Both the position numbers and the translations under genes were made by a program. From contig CM114272.1 of the NCBI GenBank assembly GCA_050084515.1, positions 50,034,001 through 50,098,000 of the forward strand: a DNA stretch of 64,000 nt, read 5' to 3'. Source of the stretch: Blasia pusilla (taxonomy: Eukaryota > Marchantiophyta > Marchantiopsida > Blasiales). The notes under the pieces are model-generated. The model did no database searches. It saw only the letters and a list, made by a program, of their open reading frames with translations, and was not told where the DNA came from. Shown piece after piece: positions 11,609 to 22,829 of the stretch. How positions within the stretch are numbered: position 1 is the stretch's first letter; every line of letters begins with the position of its first letter.

Positions 11609-11914
11609 AATCACGTCTGTTAGGATAGATCAACGAGATCTAGTAGAGTGCGTTCGGGGATACATATGGACAAACTTAGGAGGTCAAAGATGACCTGAGG
11701 CCATACATAACCTAAGAGAGCAAGTTTCCTCTTCGTTTCGGCTCACTTGGAGCCTATTGAGAAACTTAATTACTATTTTGGGTAAGTTATCATTTTGAAA
11801 AGAGTTGACTTTCCATTTGGAAAGAGGCCCTTGACCTCCTGCAACAAGTCAAGAGCCAAGGAGGTGACTTGCGAGCCTAATATATCACGTAAAGAGCTTG
11901 AGAGAAGGAAGGGG
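11609..11914 (+). repeat. Truncated Y repeat fragment, + orientation
   Basis: The text matches the first 300 bases or so of the Y repeat of element B (TTAGGATAGATC, then TTCGTTTCGGCTCA, then CTTGACCTCCTGCAACAAGTCAAGAG split over its usual place). It begins near the natural Y start and is cut off at the outer X repeat of element D, in the opposite orientation. Confidence 0.75.
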
Positions 11915-12789
11915 TGTCGTGCAAATACATATCGCTGCCAACATACATCAACTGTCATGCACACATATGTATAAGATTCATGCACCTACGAATCCTAACA
12001 TCTCTATGCATGAGCTACTATACAATCCAAGTATAAAGTTGAATCTGGACTGTAAACTTTGATGAAATGTGCAATCGACCATGCTTCATCCAAATAGCCA
12101 TATCCATAAATGAGATACATATTTTGTAATAGTAGGAGAAAGTGTACAAAAGACTCCAAAATGTATGTGATCTTCGATCAATCCTACCCCATTCTTCAAG
12201 AGAGAATCAATGCTCAATACATGCAAGTTGCACTGTATCACGAATCTCAACATGCATATGGGTCTGATCCTAAGGAAGATGAGCTCCAAATGAGCTTCAT
12301 CCGATGAGTCCCCTCCCAGGGCCCCTCCATGGGTAACCTATACACATAGGTCATCTCCCTCCTAGCACGTCACTAACAACCTGTAGTACATAAGTATTAA
12401 CTCCCTAACAACTACACACATGGTCCCTTCATAAGACCAACCACCAACTAACCCTGGACCCTGGACCCTATAGGTCCAAGTGGAGCCACCCATGGTTGGG
12501 AGAGTCAACTTCTCCAAGGTTGCCACTCTTCATAAAGGGAAGGATGACCTACACTTGTAGGTCACGTCCTAAAAGTAGGTCACATATGATCTCTCAAAAT
12601 AGGGAAGTATAAGATCCCTCTAAGGCCTCGATACTATATATCTCGCCCTACGCCTCATCTACAATGACAAATGTTGTGCGAATACACATCGCTGCCAATA
12701 TCCATGGGCTACCATACACACACATATCTAAGATCCATCTATCTATGAATCCTAACATCTCTACACATGAACAATTGGATAATCCCAAT
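11915..12789 (-). repeat. X-Y-X 3' end of element D
   Basis: The outer X is about 11915-12030, Y is 12031-12669 and the inner X is 12672-12789. Both X copies share TACATATCGCTGCCAA-like and AATCCTAACATCTCTA text on the + strand. The internal junction on the element strand is CGCACAACA, two bases, then TGTCATTG: the same CA-NN-TG layout as in A, B, C and E, although Y itself is unrelated in sequence. Confidence 0.78.
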
Positions 12790-12800
12790 CGCCCCCCTAG
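12790..12800 (-). promoter_or_regulatory. Polypurine tract of element D
   Basis: CTAGGGGGGCG on the element strand stands immediately before the inner X, as in A and B. Confidence 0.7.
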
Positions 12801-12966
12801 CTGGTGGTTAGATCCCTCTAACTCTAGATAGTTTACAAAACAAGTCTAAGTGCTATGCACTTTTTCGGTGCTAAGATCAGAAGACCGGGTGCTATGGTGC
12901 CCCATTGTTAGTCATCTTCCTACAATCCATAACATCAAGAGTAATCTTGTAATCTACCTTTCATAC

Positions 12967-14140
12967 CTATATACATCTAGAACAAAACCAACGTTCGTAA
13001 TGAACCAAGTGAAGAGGCGGCGCCATACATGACATATGCCATCCTTGAGAACACCCATCACAAACTAGCATCTTGGTTGCTCTTCTGGTAGACCCACACA
13101 ACATGCATCTTAAACCTACACAAATAATTACCAAGCTTGGATCAATACTCCCATGCATCTACGTTTGGAAGATGATATGGCACACAGTTACACACATGAT
13201 CTTTCCAAAGGGTACCATCACGACCCTCTAAAATAAGGACTCCTGAAGGTAAAATCTCTCACACTTGCAAAATAGTGCGTCATGCCATCACGTCCAATGT
13301 CGTCGATGTTGTTTGTTGTAGGTAGACATAATCGCCATGATGGAATCGCGAAATCCTTGGCCAATAGTCGTGTATCTCATATTATCGCGATGCTTAGCGA
13401 TAGCCACATTCTCAAATGCCATAAGCATGACTCTCCAAAGGAGCTCAGCCTGTTGAGAGCACTCTCGCACCCATACGTCTGGATTGTCAAGATCAAGTAT
13501 CCCAACCACATCTCATCAAATAGACAACGGTAACTCTGTCTTTCTCCCATAGAGCAAGAAATCAGTGAAAAGGATGCCAAGGATGCTTGCCGATAGAAGT
13601 AGTAACCCATTGCCAACCACGTCAACTGTAGGTCCCAATCTCCTAAGTGTCCTCTTTGCAATCCATACTTGCACAATCCTCTCTTCACCGTCTGCACAAC
13701 TCTCTCTGCCAACCCATCTGCCTCCGGATGATCTCGAGAATTCGTACGATGATCTATGAGCGTGTGATCACACAAGACCTGGAAGTCACCCCTAAACTCA
13801 GTACTATGGTCTATCAACACCTCTGCTGGTGCACCGAAATGACTAAGCACTTGATCAAGAAATGCATAAGCGACTCCCTCACTCAACCTATCTCGCAACG
13901 CTACCAACTCAATCCACTTGGAAAAGTGCTCCACCATGACCAACACGTATTGACTATGGCGTCTCGTTAATGGTAAAGTCCGTGGGAAGTCTAAACTCCA
14001 GAAATACCTAATCCCATGATTGATAAAGGATGCAAGTGTGGTGTCGGAGCATTGAACGATGTTCGCACCCTATCACATACAATGCAACTCGCTACAAACT
14101 GTTGAACATCAATCTGCTTACAACACCACCAATATTGAAT
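12967..14140 (-). pseudogene. Element D integrase and PHD finger (broken)
   Basis: The PHD finger (12967-13107) is complete: CMLC, CDGC, GWHMSC and WFCSRC, then a stop. The integrase core (13377-13946) keeps D in VLIDHSTEF and E in GLAERV, with the family's YAFLDQVLSHFGAPAEV and HLGDWDLQL stretches. Frames change near 13377 and 13510. Text upstream to 14140 matches the zinc-binding N-terminus, with substitutions. The finger adjoins the integrase C-terminal domain exactly as in A and B. Confidence 0.85.
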
Positions 14141-14589
14141 CTAAAGCAAGCTATATGTACGCTTGACTCCAAAATGATCTAACTCTTCGTGAGCATGTCT
14201 CACAACTCGTGCTTGTTGCAAGGGATGCGGCACCATTTGCACTGGTCCATCCTTCCAAACTCAAAGCATATGTGTCCCCTCCCACCTAAACCTCTTGGCT
14301 TGTTGTAGGACTTGATTCTGCTCTCTAGCACCAAGCGTGCTTGCTAAGACACTAGTGCGCAATTATTCCAAGACCATCTCATCATTATGGATGTCTCGAG
14401 TCCCTGTCGACTTCTCACTAGCATCTAGATTTGAGGAATCATGATCCAATCTCCCTCTTGGAGTGGATGCCTCCTCCTGACCTGACATAGCCAACAATCA
14501 CAAATAGGCAGATGCATGCCAATCTGACACCATCTTCTCATCACTCTCACCATGCCATCACGCTCCATTCACATCGCTCTCGCTCGTGC

Positions 14590-15240
14590 ATGAGTTACGG
14601 CTCAACCCATCCACATCTTGGTTAAAATATCTTGGGCGATGGAAACCTAAGAATCATACTCCTAGAACAAGAGTAACCATCTGGAAAGCTTCCCTGTAAG
14701 CTTGCTAGACTCCATCAACCATCTAAGTGATTGATGATCAGTAATGAGCGTGAAAGGGTTCCCGAACACATAACATGTGAAATGGGTCACTGCCCACATT
14801 ACTCTTAAGCACTCCCCCTCATAGGAACTGTACTTTGCCTCCGCGGCGTTCTTCAAGCGGCTTGCTTATGCCACTACGAACTCCTTCCATTCATCATCTC
14901 TCTAAGTGAGCACCGCTCCTAACCCCAACATACTCTAGTCTCTATGTAACTGGAATAAATGACCACACATAGGTCTCCTCAAAATGGGCAAGGAAATCAA
15001 CCTGTCCTTGAGCTCCTGAAACTCTCGCTCCTGATCATCTCTCCCAAACCACTCCTTGTCCAATCTTGTCAGCAAAGTCAACGCCTTTGCAATTGCACTA
15101 AAGCCTTCACGTACCATCGGTAGTAGTTCGCCAATCCCATGAAAAGCTCAAACTCGACTCACATCTATAGGTTAGAGAATGTGCACTATGGCCTCCACTT
15201 TGGTCTTTTGAACTCCAATACTCTTTGGATAAATGGTATG
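14590..15240 (-). pseudogene. Element D RNase H and reverse-transcriptase thumb (broken)
   Basis: Readable pieces include AAEAKYSSYEGECLRVMWAV, TLITDHQSLRWLMES and TGKLSRW (RNase H), then FSAIAKALTLLTRLDKEW and LKDRLISLPILRRP, which belong to the connection. Frames shift between them. The fragment ends near 15240, just after the HTIYP part of the thumb. Confidence 0.8.
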
Positions 15241-15268
15241 TGCAGGGAGTAGGTTCTAGAAGGGTAAC

Positions 15269-15348
15269 ACATCTGTAGGAGGTGTTTCAACGATTGCAGT
15301 TATATGGACTGAAGTTACATCTGAGCAAGTGCAAGTTCTTTCATGACC
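15269..15348 (+). pseudogene. Inverted reverse-transcriptase scrap
   Basis: GGTGTTTCAACGATTGCAG and GCAAGTGCAAGTTCTTTC match element B at 21760-21825 in the same orientation. This piece is therefore inverted relative to element D, which ends 30 bp to the left. In the protein it would lie just N-terminal of the last residues kept in D. Confidence 0.7.
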
Positions 15349-15354
15349 TTTTCC

Positions 15355-15985
15355 AAAGTTCAGCGTAAGATTAGATCGTTGGACAAGATGAAAAATGAAA
15401 AGATCCCATTTTCATAGAAGGTTTAATGGCGCGGGTCCAAAAATGACTTAGCACTTTTTTAGCTTTTGGTCACAACTCCATTTTGCTTGAAAATTTGCAA
15501 GAGAGCTACAAACATATTTGGGATCAAGTTTACCAACTTTCAGCTCTAGAACAGATAGTTGGACAAGATGAAAATTGAAAAGATCCCATTTTCATTGAAG
15601 GTTTAATGGCGCGTGTCAAAAAATGACTTAGCAATTTTTGAGCTTTTGGTCACGACTCCATTTTGCTTGAAACTTTGCTTGAAACTTAGCAAGAAAGCTA
15701 CATTCACCTTGCGGATCATGTGATCATGTGTACCAAATTTCAGCTTTAGATGAGATAGTTGGACAAGATAAAAAAAATGAAAAGATCCAATCTTGATTGA
15801 AGGTTTAATGGCGCCGGTCAAAAAGTGACTTAGCAATTTTTGGGCTTTTCTTCATAACTCCATTTTTCTTCAAACTTTGCAAGAGAAGTACATGCACCTT
15901 TGAGATCATGTGTACCAGATTTCAGCTTAAGATGAGATACTTCGACGAGATGAAAAATCAAAAGACCTTCTTTTCATTGAAGGCA
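15355..15985. repeat. Satellite array, left part (units of about 180 bp)
   Basis: TTGGACAAGATG recurs at about 15379, 15559 and 15759, with a diverged copy near 15942. TTTAATGGCGCGGGTC and TGACTTAGCA follow each time at a fixed distance. Units differ by small indels. The array continues after element B at 25116, so B landed inside it. Confidence 0.85.
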
Positions 15986-15989
15986 TAAT
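15986..15989. repeat. Target-site duplication, left side of element B
   Basis: TAAT precedes TGTCACG and recurs at 25112-25115 after the terminal ACGACA. Joining the flanks through one TAAT restores a normal satellite unit, which supports these ends. Confidence 0.85.
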
Positions 15990-16498
15990 TGTCACGTCCT
16001 TTAGGATAGATCGGTGAGATCTAGTAGAGCGTCTTCAAGAGTAGTGGAGGATAGGCCTAGGACGTCGAGGATGACCTGTTGAGGCCCCGAGAAACCTGAG
16101 AGAACAGGTTTCCCCTTCGTTTTGGCTCATTTGGAGCCATATTGAGGAACTTACTATTTTAGATAAGTATCATTTTGAGTATATGATCAACTTTATATTT
16201 TTGGTAAGTGGCCTTTGACCTCCTACATCAGGTCAAGAGCCAAAGAGGTGACTTGGGAGAATAGGTTACCATGGAGAGAGCTTCGGAGAGATATATATCC
16301 CAAGGAGAGAGAGCTTGAGAGCTCATTCTCTCTTTGTTGAACCTCTTGGCATGAGGCGGCGGAGCTATGGTCCCTTGCCTTGTGAGTGTAACCCAAGCCT
16401 CTCATTAGAAGAGTGGGTTTGGTTTGACATGAGAGAGAGTGCACACCTTTGAGAGTTATGGTGTGAGATTGTGTAGAGAGAGATTGGATCTTACTTTA
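15990..16498 (+). repeat. Element B 5' Y terminal repeat
   Basis: It starts TGTCACGTCC and ends TTACTTTA, then CAAAGAGA. It matches 24466-24983. No X repeat follows it. Confidence 0.92.
16290..16299 (+). promoter_or_regulatory. Possible TATA box in Y
   Basis: ATATATATC stands about 300 bp into Y, and TATATATCCC is at the same place in the 3' copy (about 24774-24783). If it is the core promoter, transcripts start some 30 bp downstream and the R region lies in the last third of Y. Confidence 0.4.
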
Positions 16499-18025
16499 CA
16501 AAGAGAGAATGAGAGAGTGAGAGAGCTTCATGGGGGAGCTCACTGTTCACTCGCTATTTTTTCAGGTTGGGGACCGTGTTCCCCATTCAATGGCTCATGG
16601 GAGTGCTCATCGGAGCAAGGGTTTCTTGGATTGGTCTTTGCATTTGCCGATTTTTCGTGTGGAAGAGTGGCACGCGGAAGCGCTGCCCAATTTCTGATAG
16701 GGATTGAGTATGGGGGCGGGTTGCCCCATGCCGGTGCTTTCAGGAGCACCAGGTTGCTTGCTGATTTGCATTTTTACAGGTTTTACATTTTTGTTGGGAG
16801 GAATCAGTGCGGAAGCACTGCCGAATTTTTTGTGTGAGAAAGAGACATTGGGCTTTACGACAGTCCCCGTCATTTTTTACTGGAATTTCCGATTTTAAAT
16901 ATTTTTTAATGCTCACGTAGATCGTGAAGCTGTGCACGCTATACAAAAACAATGTGCAATTTGGAGTTGCGAGCAAAAAGTTATGATCAATCTTGCAAAA
17001 TTTCCAGTGCTAGGCGATTTTTAGGGTTAAATTGTGCAAACCCTAAACCAGCCGCCACACCGGCGACGGCCGTCGCCGTCATAGTCACGGTCAACCATCA
17101 ACCGTCACTGGCAACGGTCAACCATCACCGTCACCATTAGGCCGTCACCATCAACGGTCAATGGTCCACCGTCCGTTGTCCACCCTTAGTTGCCATTGCC
17201 GCCGTTACGGAGTGGAGGGTCTTCCACAACGTTCGTTGATTCTCGGACTTGCGTCGCCATCACGCACTTTGTTTTGGCCGCCACCGTCATCAACCTGTGA
17301 TGGCATATGACCTCCTATTATAGTGTTTGAGTTTTGATTTCATGCTGCTATGTTGTGATTGGTAGCCGCTCAACGACGATCGGGTACCGTGTCATGCCGC
17401 TCGTGGCCGCACCGCACCATCTTGATCGCGGAGCCGCTCCGGCATTGTGGAGCAGAGTGGGGGTTTATTGTTGATTGAGGAGGGTATGCCGCCGAGTGCC
17501 GCATCCCACCATCGAGGGCCGTGCCGTTCGTAGCCGTGCCGTGCCGCTTGCAACGCCGCACCGTTCCGCTGGAACCGCACCATCTATCGAGGAGTTTTGA
17601 GCAACTTCACTACAGGAGGAGTATGACTTGCTGATTGGAGGAGTTATCTCCACGACCGAGTTGGGGTCGAGATTTGTAGTTGCTGAAGAGCGACATTGGC
17701 ATGTGTTCAGGTTACCCATTCTGGTCCTTTACCCTACACGTGTGAGGGATTCTGGGATTTGGGTAGTTTATTTGGGGATATTGGGTGTGTGGATGCTGAG
17801 AGCATCATTTATGTATGTGTTTTAGGGGACATAGACCTATGTGGGATGTCCGCAGTTGAGGGTAGGTTGTCGATGAGATGATAGCCTGATCAATTTGCCG
17901 CACCACGCCGCTTATTGCTGCACGTTACATGTCTCGGGGAGGGAGAGTGTAGATCGAGTGGCGCATGTTTGGGATGTGTGATTGAGGGATTACTCACGAG
18001 GCAAGAGTGATCATGTGAGAAGGGC
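16499..18025 (+). other. Element B 5' leader
   Basis: This leader of about 1.5 kb matches that of element A. It has GGTCAACCATCACCGTC-type units (17080-17170), GTGCCGCTCGTAGCCGTGCC-type units (17390-17600), and two loosely similar segments starting GCGGAAGC (about 16676 and 16807). No coding capacity is evident. It may be structured RNA or a decayed extra ORF. Confidence 0.65.
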
Positions 18026-19657
18026 ATGAGGGTCATCACGGCGTCCGTTCGGGACTTTGAGAGGCGAGGTGGTGAACCCGAGAGTCGCTCTAGAGGTTTT
18101 ACGCAGAGTGGCGTGAGGTTCCGAGGGTCTTCACTTCAGGGACCACCTCGACCGCCTTGTGTGTCATTGTCAAACAAGGGGGAGGGTGTAGAGGAATTTG
18201 TGAGCACATCGCCACACATTGTGAGTGGTCCTACCAGTTGGGCGTACGAGATGGACGACCCGGGTTGAGGACCGCGTAGGTTTTCTAGTGCAGTAGGTAC
18301 GATTGAGTTGCGCAATTTCATAGCAGAGTTTAAGAGTTAGTGCGACTCCCAGCGGGCCAAGAACTCTAGAGAGTTCAACCCGTTTACAGCATGGAACGGT
18401 ATGTTCCAGCATTTAGAGGGGGCACCCATGGACGATTACCATGAGTTTTCCCACAGCTATGCCGAGGACATTGAGGCATGGCGACTCTACTACGACCCAC
18501 ACTATGTGTCATGGACGGAGCCGTTCCCAGATGAGGAGGAGGAGTCAGGAGAGGCTACTTCCTCTTCCACTAGTGATGTTTTAGGAGGGGTCACTCGCAC
18601 TGGAGTAGTTGCACCGTCTAGTCGGGTTCGTCCCAGGTTCAACCCCATGGTTGAGTTCTTTGCTGAGTTGAGGGCGAGCTACCAAGGGGTACGGACGGAA
18701 AAGTTGCGGAGCATCCACAACTTCCAGAGGCGCCCGGGTGAGAGTTTACGTGAGGCTTACACTCGCTTGCGCCCGTTGATCAACGTCACTCAGGGGGTGA
18801 CAGAGGCTCAGGCTATCCAGTCATGGTACGCGATGTTGGACTAGACCCTGCGGCCACGGGTGCGGGAGGGGGTGCTTCTTATGAACATCTCCCCTACGTT
18901 GAGAGATGTTTTTAGGACAACCGAGAACATTGAGCGCAACATGGCGGAGGAGAGCGTAGCCACCATGGGTTCTAGACGAGAGCAGTCGCGATTGGCTGCA
19001 CCACCTGTGCGGCAACGTGGACTCCGAGATAGGTCAACTATGGCACCACGAGCTCAGGGAGGATACCGGGAGCCCGTGGCACACAGACCTGCGCCTTCAT
19101 ATACGGCTCAACAGCAGCCGCCTACTATTACTTGTTGGTCATGTGGTGGAGCCCATCATCAGCGCCATTGCACTTGTCAGGATCATGGACGTATGCCTCA
19201 GCATGGAGGAGGAGATGGTGCTGCACCAGGAGGTTATCAGTGTGACTATTGTCAGAGGTATGGTCGTACATGCACCATGTGTTTCAGTTTACATCCTGAG
19301 TTACATTCGGACCGAGGGCCAGAGAGGGCACCAGAGCGAGTAGCCGGTCCGGGTGGGCCTAGAGATCGTGCATCAGGTGGTCCCGTTGGGGGACGAGGAG
19401 CTGGAGTTTCCCGACAGGGTGGTGGAGCTGCCCGTGGAGGAGGTAGAGTACCACCATCTAGACGCGCCGAGGGAGACGCCGGACGTGAGGCTGGGATGGC
19501 TGCTCACATACAGCAGCTACATGAGCAGATTTCCGCTATGGCATTGAGGTTACCCGATGCCGGATCCGTGGCATCGACATCATATGGAGCAGCTAGAGAT
19601 CTGGAGGATCTTGGTTGGATGTGCAGGGTTGCCCAAATGGAGGCCGCCGCATTGTGA
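18026..19657 (+). pseudogene. Element B Gag (three in-frame stops)
   Basis: One frame runs from the ATG at 18026 to 19657, about 540 codons. Stops fall near 18266, 18338 and 18842. It carries the same Gag core as element A (FNPFTAWNGMFQHLEG, FQRRPGESLREAYTRL). The first zinc knuckle is CWSCGGAHHQRHC. In the second, CDYCQRYGRTCTMC, arginine replaces the zinc-binding histidine. An Arg/Gly-rich tail (about 19350-19480) follows the knuckles. I chose this ATG because it is the first in frame and lies just after the leader. Confidence 0.87.
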
Positions 19658-20032
19658 CGCGTGGAGCAGCCGCAGAGTTGGATCCACAACAAGGGGAAGC
19701 CAGAAAACAGACTAGGCTTCCTCAGTCTTTCACGTTGTCCGAAGCGATGAGGACCCCATCGATGGGTCCTCATCAAAGTTCCTTGAGAGTTGGTGATGTT
19801 GTTGGTGTGCAGGCACGGAGGGCGATGGGAGAAGCAAGTGCGAAGACTCCTATTTTTGATGCTCAGGAGGGGCATGTGTCGAGCATATTGTTGGGGGCGG
19901 CCACCGTTGTGTACGGCACTCCTTTATTTTCTGCTTCTGATGTTATGACGTTGGGGGGTACGCCTGCCGAGACTTTTTGGCTGGCCGCGTCGCTATGAGC
20001 GCGGAGTTGGAGTTCCTGCATCACGTTCAGAG

Positions 20033-20659
20033 GTGATTGCAAAGGAGGTGATGGACCTGCCCTTGGAGCGGATGCTCGGACCGTCCACGTCAGATTCATG
20101 GCAGGCTGCGGCTGCTAGAATGGTGAAGATGCCCGCTAGACCCGCGATAGAGCATGCCATGGCTTCTCCTGGTGTTGTGTTGCTGGATAACCGAGGAGAG
20201 GTCTTCCAGTTGGTGAGTCTTGGAGGTAGAGCTTTTAGTCCGCAGAGTGTCTTGTTGGATTCAGGAGCGCAACCCCTGATGTTGGGGAAAGCGTCATTCA
20301 GAGGATTGGGCTCGACGAGAGCCGATGTGGAGCGTTGTCCATTTCGGATACAGACATCCTTGGGTGGAGCGAGTACCACATAGTATATCACCCGACAGAA
20401 GGTCGTGGTGAGGATTCGCCTGGGACATCCTACTGATAAGTCTGTGGTGCGCGCCAAGGCGATAGTGACTGATGCAGAGTCCTACGACGTCTTGGTTGCT
20501 GGAGTAGTGTTATACCCGATGGGGTTTTCCCTAGATTATTGGGAGGAGTCAGCGTCCTACAGACCAGGATGGCAGTCAGGTGATGGGCGCCTTAGCTCAT
20601 TACCCGTTCGATTCACAGGTGCAGTGATCGAGCAACGGCTAGGAGAGATGGCAACCTAA
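20033..20659 (+). pseudogene. Element B retropepsin-like protease (one in-frame stop)
   Basis: VLLDSGAQPLMLGK holds an intact Asp-Ser-Gly active site at about 20250-20290. DVLVAGVVLYPMGFSLDYW follows. A TAG at about 20382 lies where element A has CAG, an apparent C-to-T change. It is in the same frame as Gag, and 19658-20032 between them is linker. A second stop at 20657-20659 precedes the methyltransferase linker. Confidence 0.86.
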
Positions 20660-20695
20660 GCATTATTTAGCAGTGCCATCACTTGGCCTAGTGAT

Positions 20696-21445
20696 TTGAT
20701 TGAGGGACATGTCCATGTAGAGGATACTCCCGTTCTTGACATTTCTATGGAGAGGAGTGTTATGGTAGGTGCATCATTCCGTGGAGGAGAGGTGTCGATG
20801 TGGGGCTCGACTGAGGAGCTTCGACGATTGGCAGATGAGCACGTGCAGAACACGTGGAGTGAAGCGTTTGCACCGGAGCGTGACGGGTCTGAGGAACCCA
20901 AGGTAGCAGGGAGTGCTACGATGACAGCCTTGGATACCACACCCATTGTGTGGTGTACCCCGGAGGAGGGTATTGGAGTGTTAGATCTCTTTGGAGGGAT
21001 TAGCACCGGGTTAGCTGCTGTTTTGCAGGCAGGAGTGCGAGTACAGCAGTACCAGTATATGGAGAGTGATGATGTTGCAAGGCGTGTCTCACTACGACAT
21101 GTGGCGCAGTTACGCCTAGGTTTTCCCGACTTATTGTCTGCGTCTGCAGTACAGGGGTATTAGAGTTCCCTACCGAGGGATATTTCGTTGTTGGGGGCGC
21201 AGGACTTAGAGCGGGTAGGGACCATTGATTTGGTCATTGCCGGTTGGCCATGTCAGGGCCAATCGAGTGTTGGACGAGGCAGCGGGTTGGCTGACACTCG
21301 GTCCAGGTTTTTTTGGGAGATGTTGAGGGTCTTACGGAAGTTGCATGAGCACCAATCTCATTCCCCAACCTACATTCTGGAGAATGTGCCGATCTTAGGA
21401 GACTCCCGGTCACGGGTGGTGACGAGTGCTCATCAAGTCCGATAG
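20696..21445 (+). pseudogene. Element B cytosine-C5 methyltransferase, N-terminal half
   Basis: After a linker of about 85 residues comes motif I, GVLDLFGGISTGLAAVLQAG. One in-frame TAG follows at 21161-21163. Motif IV is GWPCQGQS with the catalytic Cys at 21251-21253. Motif VI is ILENVPILG with Glu at 21380-21382. All three catalytic motifs are intact, unlike element A. The frame stops at 21445, where a deletion of about 1 kb relative to A removes motifs VIII-X and the RT fingers. FFWEMLRVLRKL sits between motifs IV and VI as in A, so the domain was shared by their ancestor. Confidence 0.9.
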
Positions 21446-22143
21446 GTATGCCATGCCCACCCCTAAGGAGATCTTTAATGCGATTGGTCATGTAAAGGTC
21501 TTGATTCATTGATTCTGGTGGATAACATCGGTGCCTATCGATTGGAGGGCAGCGAAGAAGACGGCATTTTGGGGCATCGATCCTCACGGGAAGGATTGTT
21601 TGTACCAGTGGCGGTTCTTACCATTTGGGTTAAAGAACGCCCCAGCCGACTTTCAAAGGGTCATGGATATGATCTTGGCTGGTCTGGATTTTGCTAGGTG
21701 TTATATTGATGACATCATAGTCTTTAGCGCCACAATTGAGGAGCATGAGCGACATCTAGAGGAGGTGTTTCGACGATTGCAATTACATGGGCTGAAGCTA
21801 CATCCAGGCAAGTGCAAGTTCTTCTACGACCAGATTGAATACTTGGGTCATACGATATACCAGGGGGCCTTGGTGTTCAGCAAACAAAGGTAGAGGCTAT
21901 CTCACGCATTCCACGCCCTTAAAATGTGAGCCATGTTCGCGCATTCATGGGATTGGCGAACTTCTATCGGCGATACGTCAAGGGATTTAGTTCGATTGCG
22001 AAGCCACTGACCTTGCTGACCAAGGTGGATCACGAGTGGCACTACGGGGATGAGCAGGAGCAAGCATTTCAATTGCTCAAGGACAGGTTGACGTCTGCGC
22101 CCATCTTGAGGAGACCGATCAGGGGGCGTCCTTTCCAATTGCA
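21446..22143 (+). pseudogene. Element B reverse transcriptase, palm and thumb only
   Basis: The fragment starts at RYAMPTPKEIF, which lies after the family's RMCGDY motif. It then gives FWGIDPHGKDCLYQW, FLPFGLKNAPADFQ, the catalytic RCYIDDIIVFS at about 21695-21720, HGLKLHPGKCKFF and YLGHTIY. A frameshift near 21890 restores the frame used by Gag. The fingers domain is deleted, so this copy could not polymerise DNA. Confidence 0.9.
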
Positions 22144-22520
22144 CATAGATTGGAGCATGTTGGGGCTTGGAGCAGTGCTCACCCAGCATGATGATGAGGG
22201 TAGAGAGTTCGTGATGGCTTACGCTAGCTGCTCGAACAATGCTGCAGAGGCGAAGTACAGCTTGTATGAGGGTGAGTGCTTGGCTGCGGTGTGGGCTGTC
22301 GCGTATTTCAGGTGTTACTTATTCGGCAACCCCTTTACCATCATCACTGATCATCAACCACTGAAGTGGTTGATGGAGTCCGACAAGCTTACAGGGAAGC
22401 TTGCGAGATGGGCTCTGTTGTTGCAGGAGTATGATTTTCACGTGGTACATAGACCTGGGACGCTCAACCACGATGCAGATGGGTTGAGTCGTAACCCATG
22501 CCCGAGTCATCGAGATGCGA
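22144..22520 (+). pseudogene. Element B RNase H
   Basis: The frame is open. Visible are DWSMLGLGAVLTQHDDEGR, AAEAKYSLYEGECLA, TIITDHQPLKWLMES, GKLARWALLLQEYDF and DADGLSRNPC. The first Asp (DWSM), the Glu of YEGE and the Asp of TDHQ are the family's active-site acids. This is an undamaged segment inside a defunct element, in the usual gypsy position after the RT thumb. Confidence 0.86.
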
Positions 22521-22829
22521 CTGGAGCTCGATGGCATGGAGAGAGTGATGAGGAGTTGGTGCCAAGATGGCACGCGTTAGACTATTTAGGTATGTTGGCT
22601 ATGGAGAGCCAGAGTGTGGAGACTTCGATGGCAAAGTCTAATGGAGAGTCCTTGGATCCTAAGGCCAGTGAGGAGACGACCGGTGGCCGAGATATTCATG
22701 ATGATGGAGTAGTCTTGGAGTACCTTCATACTAGCAGCGTTGCGAGCACTGTGGGTGCTAGAGAGCGAGATCGGATCCTACAGCGGGCCAGACGGTTCGG
22801 TTGGGAGGGGACACATGTTTTGAGGGTTT

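Larger units (their letters stand above)
11915..15240 (-). mobile_element. Element D: 5'-truncated relative of A and B
   Basis: Read on the minus strand, this fragment has part of reverse transcriptase, RNase H, integrase and a complete PHD finger, then the polypurine tract and an X-Y-X 3' end. Its Y repeat does not resemble Y of A and B beyond general features, so it belongs to another subfamily. The order of parts is nevertheless the same. The 5' part, including any methyltransferase, is missing; the break at about 15240 adjoins an inverted piece of reverse transcriptase. Confidence 0.85.
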
